From Magnolia sinica (Eukaryota > Streptophyta > Magnoliopsida > Magnoliales > Magnoliaceae): a stretch of DNA of 64,000 nucleotides. A program made the translations under genes and the position numbers. The stretch covers positions 18,246,001 through 18,310,000 of the forward strand of contig NC_080588.1 in NCBI RefSeq assembly GCF_029962835.1, written 5' to 3'. This document shows, piece after piece, positions 23,250 to 34,207 of this stretch (positions are counted from its first letter, which is position 1; each line of letters starts with the position of its first letter). The notes under the pieces were generated by a model that was not told where the DNA came from, did no database searches, and was given only the letters and a program-made list of their open reading frames with translations.

Positions 23250-23600
23250 ACCATGTTTATCGGAAGCAGATTGCATGCTGAGGTTCACCATGATTTATGT
23301 ATTTTATCCACTATGTCTAGCCATTTCAATAGATAATTTTAGGGCTTGAGCTCAAAAATGAAGCATATCAAACGCTCAAATGGACTACACCATAGGAAAA
23401 AGTGTGAATTGAACATCTACTATAGAGAATTTCTTAAGGGCCATAGAAGTTTTGGATCAAGCTTATTTTGATGTGTCCCCTTTGCCCATGCCCGTATGAT
23501 CTTATGAATAGGTTGCATGACAAATAAACATCACCAGGGAGCCTAGCAAGGTTTCAACAATGGAAAACCCATTAATTAATTACCATGTTACTAGAAAAAA
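23250..23600. repeat. Dispersed family A copy
   Basis: It contains family landmarks in order: 'tgtattttatccactatg', 'gggcttgagctcaaaaatga', 'ggactacaccatagg', 'ccgtatgatcttatgaatag' and 'ggtttcaacaatgg'. Other copies are at 11.0-11.5, 11.6-12.1, 24.3-24.6, 28.9-29.2 and 61.0-61.2 kb. Confidence 0.6.
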
Positions 23601-23639
23601 ATTTTCAAGCTCAGGTGCATGTGGATGATCAATTTCAAT

Positions 23640-23960
23640 CCAAACCATCCATTAGATTCCTTCTTTTTGAAGTGGGCCACATATAATGGATGGGCTGGAT
23701 TTGTGAACCACATCTTGTTGAGCCCAACAAATGATCATGAATATTTTAATGGAGGGTAACCCCTCTCAACTTTTGTACGTGGTGTGGCCCAAAAAAGCCA
23801 CAGATTGACTTGATTTTTAAGCCCCAGGCCCAAAATAGAATGGTGCATTTGACTGATTAGGTAGATGTTCGACACCCATCACGGCAACACAATAGTAGGT
23901 GTTACCCTTGTCGTGGGCCCACCTTGATGATGTGTTATATATCCACTCTGCCCAACCATT
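23640..23960. repeat. Dispersed family B copy 1
   Basis: It shares 'taatggagggtaacccctct', 'caacttttgtacgtggtgtg' and 'gactgattaggtagatg' with copies at 30.3-30.6, 30.8-31.0 and 32.6-32.9 kb. It is non-coding. No termini were defined. Confidence 0.6.
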
Positions 23961-24279
23961 TTGCCATCGGGATCTTAGACCCACCATGTTTGTGTTGCCG
24001 AGTTTTTCACTGAAGAAGTTTATTCTTAATGTTTAAATTGAGTTATTTGTCCATATTATAGATATTTTGAATTTGTAAGCCCACTTTTATAGCCCACTTG
24101 ATGATTGGTTTAGCTTAATAAATATCTCAAATATTCATCTTGATGGGCTTAACAAAATAACATAAATTGAGTTATTACTCCATACCTGTAAGTAACTTTC
24201 ACTTGTAAGTGACTTACGGGTAAGTCACTTACAACTTAAAAGAACTTACAGGCATCTAAATAGGCCCACCAATATTTAT

Positions 24280-24640
24280 ATACCTCTCATTTTTGGAATA
24301 AATCCCTTATTTCATGTATTTTTTACTTTTGGACTGGTTGGATTTCAAATAGACATTGCGATGGGCCTTAAGATAGTTTCAACGGTGGTAATCACTCTGC
24401 CCGCTGTTTTCTGTGGTGGGGTCCACTATATAGTTTTTATCTGCCTCATTCTTTGGCACATGACTTAAAATGATATCTCAAAATGGATGGACGGTGTGGA
24501 TATAACAAATACATTGTAGTGTTTCCACACCATAGGAAACAATGGACCACACCATAGGAAACAATGGACTTGAACTTATACCATTGAAAATTTCTTAGGG
24601 CCACACCAAGTTTTAGATCGAACTTACTCATGTCCTAAAA
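24280..24640. repeat. Dispersed family A copy
   Basis: Landmarks 'gtttcaacggtggtaatcac', 'tggggtccactata' and 'tggatggacggtgtgga', with two short direct repeats of 'caccataggaaacaatgga'. Confidence 0.5.
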
Positions 24641-25522
24641 TACTATAATGCTATAGTGAAATAGGTGAATTGCATGAATAAGTCACATATATCAAGGTGG
24701 ATCTTAAGAATTTAAGTAAACTTTTTTGGAATTGATTTTTGAGGGAATATTCTCAACAAACAGGTGTTAGAAATCATAATTGGTTATTTGCTATAAAAAA
24801 TAAGGTAATTCAAAAAATCAAACACACCTAGAAAAATAAATAAATAAATAAATAATTTTGAATTGTGAGTAGTAAAACCAAAAGCATTTGAATTTGTAAA
24901 CGTTAAACAGGCCCATCCCATCCATTCACTTAGATATTATGATCTAAGCCATTGATCATATATGGTGGGTCATCCTGCTTGTGAATCAGAGGGGTGATTC
25001 TAATAAATTTCCACTCTACTAGTTGATTAGATGGGCAAATAGAAGTAGACTTGCAACATTCATCTGTAAAATGTGAACAACAAAACCAAACGATGCATTT
25101 TACAGGTGTTTACAGCAACATAAAATATTTTTCCACTAGTGTAATGACTTAGGGTGTGATGCATTAGACTTGTGTGGAGCAAGCCCTAGACATTATCCTT
25201 TCTTTTGTGATTATCCATGACTCTAGATCTGACACATAAAACTTCAGGTTCCAGTGATTTCCTTCTTTCAACTCTAGTTGCATCGGCCTACTTGGCTCGA
25301 CTCCCATTCAACTCTTTTTATACAAGAACAAAGCTGAATGGTGATTTCAAACTGGTTTGCCGGATAGAAAAAATACATCAGGCGAACTGTCCATTGTACA
25401 TGGTCCTTCAATTTTGGAGCTTTCCAAACACAAACTAATTATTGCAACTCAGTTCAGTAGTGCATCCAAAAGCAGCCTGAAACTTTTATGTTCAAATAGA
25501 GATTTATCAATGAGAATATAAC

Positions 25523-25625
25523 TCACAGCTCTAGGTGCCTCCTTCACTACAAGTTTCCCCTTGTGCCGGTCTATCTCTTCTGTGCAAGCTTTAATTGCAT
25601 CATTTAGAACTGATATGCCTTGTTC
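25523..25625 (-). pseudogene. Captured exon of translation initiation factor eIF2-alpha
   Basis: Minus strand. After an acceptor-like '...ttttggcag' the exon reads EQGISVLNDAIKACTEEID, then RHKGKLVVKEAPRAVS. It ends near a possible donor ('gtgagtta'). In plants, this segment lies in the C-terminal half of the eIF2 alpha subunit, the GTP-dependent Met-tRNA carrier that is regulated by phosphorylation. Only this one ~103-nt exon is recognisable. Upstream and downstream codons in the same frame look intronic. The open frame is intact within the exon and the splice sites look genuine, so it was taken as genomic DNA rather than as a retrocopy. This is gene capture by the CACTA element. The identification is from family knowledge, not from a search. 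Confidence 0.75.
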
Positions 25626-27256
25626 CTGCCAAAATGGAAAAAAAAAATTAAAAATTAAAAAAATGGCAAATTTTGAAGAACAATGGACATCGGGAAATAA
25701 TAAAACTGATCCACAACCAAAATATAGCATTTTTCTTTTATTGGCAACATACAAAAAAGGAATCCCCATCCATCAGCTAAAACATTGGTGATTGTGTTGG
25801 CCACTTGTATGAATACCGATAGGTTGCTTCTTTAGAATACGCGAGATATCTAGAGAATAATGAAGAATTACAATGGATGACAACAAAGGAATCCAATAAT
25901 ATGATAGACACTACAGATAAGCATTGCAACTCCGCCTACTAGTGACACTCTAGCTGGTCCCAAGCCCAGGCAAAGGAGAGTTGATGTTAGGTGGACAGCC
26001 AGTGGTAAAACCTTTGCAAAGCAAATCATGAGAAACCGACCTCGAATAGCTGGGACAAGGTTATGATAAGGATGATGACGATGATGGCACCATAGATAAG
26101 TAAATGGTTAGAAGGTTTTATGTTCAAAGGAATATATTTCTAAATGGAAAACAGATGCAGGAAAGGAAACACAATCCATTAAGATCATGAATAAATGAAT
26201 CCGGTAATCAAAAAAGGTCTAAGTTCCATCCCTTAGCTAACACATCAACGAGCATGTTGCCCTCTTATAGAGAACATCTGAGGGGCTAGTTCTCCAAAGC
26301 ATACAAGATTGTAGAGATCATAGAAGAATTACATAATAAAATATTAGAGGAATCCAAATGGTATGATAGACATTAGTTAAGCATTGTAATTCCACATGGT
26401 AGCAACAGGCCAACCATTCCCAAGGTAGGGTAAAGTGGGGTTGATGCCAGATTGGCAGCAAATAATCAAACTCGGTCAAACAAATCAAGGTAATCCAACA
26501 AACCTTGATTTTATGGAGAATTTGTAGAGATTCTCGTATTTTTCTATTACGGTCCTCTCTATTTGGCTAACATAATTAGGAAGAAGAAATTCAAACTCTC
26601 TGTTTGTAATTAGAGAACTGGGTATACCCAATTAGGACTACAACTTGGGTTTGAGACAACCTGAGTTTGGGTCATTTTGGCTGAGGTTGTCAAGGTCCTT
26701 GAGTTGGTTCGGTTTGAAAACAATAATCCAATTTGAATTCAGGTTGTGTTTGGTTGAGCAAATGCAGGTTGAGTAAGGTCAAGTTCGGAATAATCCATGG
26801 AACTTGGGGCATTCAAACATTGGAAATCTCAAGTTCCAAGGAATTCAACAGAGGATTCAACACATCCCAACAATGAGTAAGTGAAGAAAAAATAGCCAAA
26901 TTCCCCATTGATGGTCCTTGACCGGATACAGAAGATGGCCAAACAACAACACCAACATTTTTGCATAAAACACATGCATGGAAAATCTTTGAGTGAATCC
27001 AAACTGCACAACTTGAGACCAAAGTTGCTCTTTCAAATTTGGAAGGTGAAATCCCTAATTCTAAAAATTCTCAGATTCCCAAAATCCTAAAACCCCCAAA
27101 TGCCCAATTTATAAAATCAGAAAAACTCAAATTCAGGGTTCAAATTCAAATCTGTAAGCCCTAAAATCTGCAAATCCCTAAATGAGGGTACACATTCGAA
27201 TTGCAAATCCACAAATTTCCAAATCCCCAAATTCATAAATTAACATTGAGATTGAG

Positions 27257-27267
27257 AGAGATTGAGA

Positions 27268-27312
<45 letters not shown>

Positions 27313-27370
27313 CACGTTCGTGGGTAGGGCTGGCGGCAATGGTGGGGTGGAGAGAGAAAGAGAGAGAGGA

Positions 27371-27422
<52 letters not shown>
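27257..27422. repeat. Two (GA)n microsatellite runs
   Basis: Pure or near-pure GA runs at about 27,270-27,310 and 27,352-27,422, separated by 'ctcacgttcgtgggtagggc'. The Arg/Glu and Leu/Ser ORFs over them are artefacts of the repeat. Confidence 0.9.
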
Positions 27423-27425
<3 letters not shown>

Positions 27426-28302
27426 GGAGAGATGAACTCATTAAGGAGCAAGAACATACCTCTTGCAAGCTCAAGAAGAGAGATTCAATCAATCAAAAAT
27501 CTAAAAATTGCAATTTCATAGCCGTATGTATGCGGAAAGGGGGAAATCTGATTTTCTCCTTCATTTCAACTCCAATGCTCTTGAAAAAAAACAACAAATG
27601 GACCCTCTTGCAAGCTCTAATGATCGGCCGAAATCTCCCCTTCAATGTCCTTGTGGATTGAGAGAATCAAAGAAGTGGAGGAGAGCTTACATCGCATGCT
27701 AGGGTTCAAAAAAGGGGTTTTCGAAAACCCCTTTTCAAGACTCTTTTCTTTTAACATGAGTTTTCTAGTTTGTTTATGGTGTGAGTTCAACACCAACTTT
27801 AACAAAGAAACACCACCATTTTAAGTTAAAATCAATAAAGAAATATTCAGTGTCAACTTTACATTTTAAGGTTTTTAAAAATATGAGTTTTCAACCATTT
27901 AACATAAAGTTTTTTTCTGTCATTTACTACTACCATTGGATTTTCTGTTTTAGATTTGTTTTCTTCATGAAATACATGCGACAACAATTTATCTCCCTGC
28001 CATTCTCAAGGTTCCATTTTGGATCGGTTTCCATCTTGTAACTTAAACATTAGTATTGCAGTATTTACATCTGTCACCATCATTACCATAACCTTAGTAA
28101 CATGAATCTTCTAAGGTGCTCGGTCTATTTGGTATTCTGCTTCTATATCTTGCGATCTATCTCCCACACTGCATATCATGTGTCTGCTTCAAATCCACCT
28201 TTGTTTTCGTAAAGTGCAGTTATTGTTGGATGTTAAGTGTTTTATTAATCAAATTCTTGAAGATATATCAAATTAAAATTTTTTTTTTTTTAAAAAAATT
28301 TT

Positions 28303-28342
28303 AAAAAGAAGAAGAAGAAGAAGAAGAAGAAAGAAAGAAAGA
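28303..28342. repeat. (GAA)n-rich microsatellite
   Basis: A GAA trinucleotide run next to a poly-T/poly-A stretch at 28,277-28,305. Confidence 0.85.
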
Positions 28343-28849
28343 TAAGAAAATCAATTCCATCTTAAAAGGCTCCCCTTTCCATCTCAACCAAAATAGTAGA
28401 TATAAGGGCTGACCTCTACCATACCGGTGGCTCAGTAAGAACTGTCTTTGTGCTGCTTTTCGGACACTGGATATTTTATCAGGCCAATTCCTAGAGATCT
28501 ATCTAATTGGCATCTACACAAGAAAAGAAAATTAAAAGAATTCAAATTACAGGGCTCCCATTTTGATAGGAATAATGGGCATACTTGGCCCAATCAAGAT
28601 GGTTGATATTGGGTTCTCTCTTCCATACATGTAGCTCATGTGTATGTCTGACAATATCATTGTGTTGGTTCCATAATGATTAGTTCTTACTTCTTAGCTA
28701 AACATTACATTGATTTATGATCCAAACTGTCTGAACAAGGGGCTCTAAATGGATGATTAAAAAGTATGGGCAAAATTACACATTCAATATGTGTAAGTCC
28801 ATCAATCAGTCTACTAGGATCATTTGATCATATCATTTTTCAGGTTATG

Positions 28850-29240
28850 ACCCATCCAAGGTGGGATCCAACTCTTGGACTGTCCGGGTTCATGTACACA
28901 TGTATGAATGTAGGGGAGATGGCATGGGTATCAACTGTCATACTCATGCTGAGCTTGTTGAATTTCCTATCAATATTGTTGCATGAACCTAAAAATGAAT
29001 AAATCTAATTCTTAGGTGGACCACACAAATGAGATTGACTGCCTACTGTTGAATACTTCTTAGGCCCACAACAGTTTAGATCAAGCTGATATTTGTTTTT
29101 TTTTATTTTTATTTTTATTTTTCCCTCCATCCGAGTCTATATGACTTTATAAACAAGTTGGATGACAAATAAACATTATGGTGGGTCCTAAGAAAGTTTC
29201 AACAGTATAGTGTGGTCTACTTGAGTGTTGGATCTACCTC
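28850..29240. repeat. Dispersed family A copy
   Basis: Landmarks 'taggtggaccacacaaatga', 'cttaggcccacaacag', 'gagtctatatgactttataa' and 'aagtttcaacagta'. It is non-coding. Confidence 0.5.
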
Positions 29241-30058
29241 ATTTTTTTATTTATAATCTAAAATTATATGACAAAATGTTGATGGGTTGCTTCCTACCAC
29301 TATGACTTTTGTACTTGCTCCATTTAAAGTCCTATAAGACTATCTCCTATAGTGCTTGCCTGGTAACTTGCTCCATCTAAAGTACTATACGACTATCTCA
29401 TATCGCTCCTCAATTGTTGTGGGACAATGATTTGGATGGTGTGAACTTATATACATGTATGGCATGTGTAATGGATGGTTGCCACACCATATGAAAACCG
29501 TAACCTTGGATATCCATCATTAATAATTCATAGATACTTTCAAAATCTTATCCATTTAATGGCCCACAGTCTTATCAAAGACGAGCGGATTCCGTTAGGT
29601 ATTTGTGAGTTCTGACTGTGATTGTGGGGCCCACCTTGATGTATGTTCATGTTGTCTATACGTTTTGCTAGCTTATTTTAAGTGTATGAGCTTAAAAATA
29701 AAGCAAATTCAAATCTTAAGTAGACCATACCATATGAAACTCTGTAAGGCCCACAAAGCACGTGCTATTCACTCTGATCATGAGGTCCTCATGTTCATCA
29801 CCCCTGAAAACTAGTATGACCCAAAATTCAGGTCCCGATGAGGGCCACCTGATGAACAGCTTGGATGTGGTATTCTTGATGGACACTGGTGCAGCACAAA
29901 AACATGGTGGACCATGGAGCTTTGATGTACGATGTGAATTGTTAAGGATTCAAAAACTGGTTATGTTGGTTATGTGTGGCAACTACGAATGATTCCATTT
30001 TCATTCAGGGATTCATTTTCTGCTATACCTCGTTGTTGATTCTTTTTCTCTCCTGCAG

Positions 30059-30127
30059 GGGTTGGGTACAAGTACAGCTAATAATTTGATGTGTTGGGAA
30101 CTTCTACGGAAGTTACAAAACAAATTG
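30059..30127 (+). pseudogene. Exon-like captured fragment, unrecognised
   Basis: A 69-nt stretch bounded by a strong acceptor ('ttctctcctgcag') and donor ('gtaaga'). It is open in one frame as 23 codons ending in [13 protein letters not shown]. The polypyrimidine tract is convincing. I do not recognise the protein. An overlapping 66-codon ORF from 30,091 in another frame runs through the donor and is less likely to be the biological frame. Confidence 0.4.
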
Positions 30128-30284
30128 GTAAGACGATGTATAAACTAACTGCAAAAGTTGATGAGTATGCTCGTGGAATGATCAGTGGGTTTGGTTCAAC
30201 CCTGTTTGAGGAGCTCATGGGAACTCCCCATGACGTTGAGCTGTGTTGGCCCCACCATGATGTGTGTCAAACATCAACACCGTG

Positions 30285-30570
30285 CATTTGATGGGTCCCT
30301 TTAAATTATGGGATATCCCAAAAATCAATCGTGCACTTAGTAAGGCCCCAACTAAAATTTGGATGCGTCTGAAACTTGGTATGACCCCTCATCCAAGGGG
30401 CACACACATAATGGATGCACTGGATTTGTGAACCTAAACCAATATGGGCCCAAAAAATAATTATGAATGTCTTAATGGAGGGTAACCCCTCTCAACTTTT
30501 GTATGTGGTGTGGCGCGCCATCGGATGGTGCATCCGATTGATGGGGTAGATGTTTTACACGCATCACGAT
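30285..30570. repeat. Dispersed family B copy 2
   Basis: It shares 'gatgggtccctttaaatta', 'tatgacccctcatcc' and 'ggagggtaacccctctcaac' with the copy at 32,590-32,900. Confidence 0.6.
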
Positions 30571-30599
30571 GAGGCCCACAGAGCCATACCAGATGTCAA

Positions 30600-30990
30600 C
30601 TGAATTTAGGGCATGAGCCAAAAAATGAGCTAGATTTAAAGTTCAAGTGGACCACACCACAGAATCGAACAGCCGCCGTTAAAAACTTCTTGGGCCACTG
30701 TTTACTTTGGTGTGGGCCACTTCAACGTTCAATCTGCCTCATTTTTTGGCTCATGCCTCAAAATTCCATGGTAAAGTAGATGGCCGACACGGATATGTCT
30801 TATACATCATGGTGGGCCCACAAATAATTATAAATGTTTTAATGGAGGGTAACCCCTCTCAACTTTTGTATGTGGTGTGGCCCACACAAGTGATAGATTG
30901 ATTTAATTTTTAATCCCTAGGCCCACCATGGGATGGTGCATCTGACTGATGGGGTAGATGTTTGACATGCATCATGGTGGGGCCCACAGA
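30600..30990. repeat. Dispersed families A and B, adjacent copies
   Basis: A family-A piece ('gggcatgagccaaaaaatga', 'caagtggaccacaccac') runs into a family-B piece ('ggagggtaacccctctcaac', 'gactgatggggtagatg'). Confidence 0.5.
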
Positions 30991-30999
30991 GCCATACCA

Positions 31000-31099
31000 C
31001 ACCCACATAAAAAATCGGGCGCGCCCGCTTAAAATTGGGCGCCCAAAAAAATCCCCAAAATTAGGCGCTCTCTCACCCAAACCCCTCTCCCCTCTCTCT

Positions 31100-31148
<49 letters not shown>

Positions 31149-31260
31149 GCGGCTGCCTTCGGCTCTCTCCAGCCGCAGCAACGAGATAACCCATCAGGTA
31201 TCTCGATCTCTACGCTTTGCGAGTTATTATCATTATTTTTTTTACTGGTTATGGTGGGGA
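31000..31260 (+). promoter_or_regulatory. CT-rich leader-like segment with possible first intron donor
   Basis: A GC-richer stretch with a (CT)n run at about 31,100-31,146, then 'gcggctgccttcggctc' and 'aacccatcag|gtatctcg', which resembles a 5' UTR followed by an intron donor. CT-rich leaders upstream of a long first intron are common in plant housekeeping genes. Pyrimidine-rich, intron-like DNA continues to about 32,190, where an acceptor and exon-like stretch occur. I infer a captured 5' gene end. There is no TATA box that I trust. Confidence 0.35.
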
Positions 31261-32190
31261 TTTACTAGATTTATAGCATAGCTTTTTACGCATTTTTTTT
31301 GGTTGGGTTGCATACATGCTTTAGCTTTTGAATTTCTCACGGTTTCACCCCCAAAATCTGATACAACAACCCAAATTTTCTGATTTTTGAGCAAATATCC
31401 TCCTTGGATTTCATTTCTCCACTCCTCCAGATTTCATTTCCGAGCAGAAAATATACGCAGTTCTCTCCATCTCTGTCTTGCTTTCTAGGGTTTCCGAGGT
31501 TTTTCTTCTAGGGCTTTATGAGATTTTCTCCATCAGATAATTTCCCTATCTAATTTCATACTTTTTTTCTTCAAATTTCAATTTATAGATTGAATTCCTC
31601 TATTTTTCTAAATTTTTGTAGATCTTTTTTTGAGCAGATTTATACACGTTTTCTCCATCTATGTGTTTTGTCTCTACGGTTCGAAAATTGAATTCACAGA
31701 TTCTTGAGGTTTCTTAGGTTTTCAATTAGAGAGATATACAGCGTTTTCTCGGTGGATATCCCTTCTCTTTCACTTCGAGCTTGAATTTACAGACTGATAC
31801 AGTTTTTATTTTAATATATCGTTTCTTTGTATTTGCCTGTTCAAGCTCGAAATCAGAGGTTTTTGTTTTTTTTATTTTTTATTTTGTATTTGCCTGTTCA
31901 AGCTCGAATTGGGTTTTGGTTTTCTTAGTGAGCTTAGTTGAAACTAGATTTTCGCTTAGTTGGGATTGTGGTTGCTTTGAATTGGAATTGGGATTGGAGT
32001 TTCATGCCCCTCACAATGTAATTAACGGCCTATGCCAGACCACTGCCCGAAATGTATTTGTTTCCTTGATCAATAAATGCCCCTTAACAGGGCATATTAG
32101 GGTTAATTTAATGGAGTCAATAAACCTTATAAAAAATTAGACATTCTTGTAAGCAAGATGTTTATTGTTCATTCACTTCTATTTATTAGG

Positions 32191-32273
32191 TGACCAGTAA
32201 GAAGGCAGCTCTCATAGACTCCTTCAGTCAGATGAAGGATAAGGTTGGACATCAGTGCATCCATTTCTCGAGG
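32191..32273 (+). pseudogene. Exon-like captured fragment after the CT-rich leader
   Basis: It is bounded by an acceptor ('tctatttattag') and donor ('gtaatt'). It is open in one frame, including KKAALIDSFSQMKDKVG and ending HFSR. It could be the second exon of a gene whose leader is at 31.1 kb. I cannot name the family. Codon use and the open frame look protein-coding, and the flanks look intronic. Confidence 0.4.
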
Positions 32274-32589
32274 TAATTACCTCTCTAGATTGTAGTCCTT
32301 TTAAGAATTTTTTTTTATATATATGTGGACCAGTTGATCAACAAGTAGATTAGGAACTACTTCCTGTAGAGGCGCACCATGCATGTGCCTTATCCTAAAA
32401 AATGAGGCCGGCCCAATCATCTTTAAATGTAGACATGCCATGTTGTTTCGTTTCATGCTGTCCATTTGTTGGATCATGTTTCTAGCCACTTGATAAATGC
32501 ACTATCTAGAATTTTTGCCTAAGCCAACTTGTGACTATTTCAGATCTGTTCATTGCTGATTTTTAGCACCTCAAGACACTGATTTTTAG

Positions 32590-32900
32590 CATTTGATGGG
32601 TCCCCTTTAAATTATGGGATAATCCAAAAATCAGCTGTATACGGAACTCTGGTGGGCCATACCATCTAAAATCATGTGAAGACACACCTAAAACATATAA
32701 AAGCACTTGGTGGGCCCCACCTGAAATTTGGATGCGTCTTAAACTTGGTATGACCCCTCATCCCAGTGGCACACACATAATGGATGGGCTGGATTTGTGG
32801 ACCACATCTCTGTGGGCCCAAAAAATAATTTGGAATCTTTTGATGGAGGGTAACCCCTCTCAACTTTTGTATGTGGTGTGGCCCACACAAGTCATAGCCC
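32590..32900. repeat. Dispersed family B copy 4
   Basis: The most complete copy: 'gatgggtcccctttaaatta', 'cttggtatgacccctcatcc', 'gatgggctggatttgtgg' and 'ggagggtaacccctctcaac', in that order. Confidence 0.6.
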
Positions 32901-33113
32901 ACCATGATTTTGGATTTATAGTTATGTCAATTTTGTCAAAGTTTTATACATTGTTCCCCTCCTTTTTCTGGAAATTTACAGTAAATAAGTTGTGGCCCAC
33001 ACAGTGTTTATGATGCTTAAATAAATCGACCTGGATGTGTGGTAATGATGTTAAGATCAGCCCCCTAGAACATTTGCTTATGATGCTTAAATCAATCCAC
33101 TTGATCATTTTAT

Positions 33114-33263
33114 GAATGATGCTTGACTTAGTTCACTTGAACATGTGTGAATGATGCTCAACTTGGTTCACTTGAAAATGTGCGAATGATGCTTGACTTG
33201 GTTCACTTGAACACGTGTGAATAATGCTCGACTTGGTTCACTTGAGCATGGGTGTATGATGCC
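33114..33263. repeat. 35-bp minisatellite, four copies
   Basis: Units begin at 33,114, 33,149, 33,184 and 33,219, each like 'gaatgatgcttgacttggtt' plus 'cacttgaacatgtgt', followed by a partial fifth. Less regular relatives lie upstream from about 33,009. Confidence 0.85.
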
Positions 33264-33691
33264 TATGTTGTAATTTATAGATTTGTAAGTTAGATAATTA
33301 GTTACTCGTTTGAGGATTTTTATGGGGCCATACATAGATATGGTGTGTTTTTGGTGGCATAGAAATTGCTCAAATTGTCCCATTTTGGACAGTTCAATGT
33401 TAGATGGATAGTATGCTTTCATATAATCTATTTAAATGTTCATGCCTGATCCGCGGTTCATCTCCTCACTTCTCTCTAGATATGTTTCTTCCGTTCTATA
33501 TCCAATGTCAAATATCTTTACGTTGTTTTAGATATTTGGCATCGGAATGTAATGTAAGATCAACTTATCTGGAGAGGCATCGGGAGATGCTGCCGGATTT
33601 TCGACGTGGACGTTTAAGTGGGAATATGAAAGTATTACAATCTATCCAACCTTGGATGAGTAACTAATTTAGGATTTAATTGTATTATCTC

Positions 33692-34207
33692 GAAATTGAT
33701 GGAGTAGACCCGGATGTGCGTCGGAGCTATCCGGATGTTAAGCGGGGGTCCCCGAAAGATGGGAACCGCTGTTATGACCATGATGAAGCTGTCCATTTCC
33801 TATGGACAGCATTGGAGGGGCCTGACAAATTGGAGACGGCCGTGTTTATATCTGTATTTGCTTGAAATTAATGGAGTAGACCCGGATGTGCGTCGGAGCT
33901 ATCCGAATCTTGAGCGGGGGTCCCTGGAAGATGGGAACCGCTGTTATGACTATGATGAAGCTGTCCATTTCCTATGGACAGCATTGGAAGGGCCTGACAA
34001 ATTGGAGACGGCCGTGTTTATATCTGTATTTGCTTGAAATTAATGGAGTAGACCCGGATGTGCGTCGGAGCTATTCGGATCTTGAGCGGGGGTCCCTAGA
34101 AGATGGGAACCGCTGTTATGACTATGATGAAGCTGTACATTTCCTATGGACAGCATTGGAAGGGCCTGACAAATTGGAGACAGCCGTGTTTATATCTGTT
34201 TTTGCAG
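33692..34207 (+). repeat. 172-bp satellite, three tandem copies
   Basis: Units begin at 33,692, 33,864 and 34,036, exactly 172 bp apart, each starting 'gaaattaatggagtagaccc' or a close variant. The last unit runs directly into the right telomere-like array. They are the inverted counterpart of 22,065-22,413. The long ORFs in two frames exist only because the copies are nearly identical; I assign no protein. Confidence 0.92.

Larger units (their letters stand above)
22414..33691. other. Cargo region of the CACTA element
   Basis: About 11.3 kb between the two satellite blocks. It holds an eIF2-alpha exon, two further exon-like pieces, a CT-rich leader-like segment, dispersed families A and B, microsatellites and a 35-bp minisatellite. 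Most of the rest (22.4-23.2, 24.7-25.4, 25.6-27.2 and 27.8-28.8 kb) is AT-rich non-coding DNA in which I recognise nothing. No transposase sequence is present, so I infer captured host DNA plus later small insertions. Confidence 0.6.

Noticed and set aside
22914-24631. Short minus-strand ORFs in the cargo
   Set aside because: They cover dispersed repeat families A and B; other copies of the repeats do not keep the frames open.
27178-27661. Arg/Glu-rich and Leu/Ser-rich ORFs on both strands
   Set aside because: They are translations of (GA)n/(CT)n runs with no conserved features.
29762-29992. Retropepsin-like MDTGA motif
   Set aside because: The motif stands alone, with no gag or RT nearby and no hydrophobic pattern around it.
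30910-31194. ORFs over the (CT)n run
   Set aside because: Open only because a dinucleotide repeat lacks stops; the region looks like a leader rather than coding DNA.
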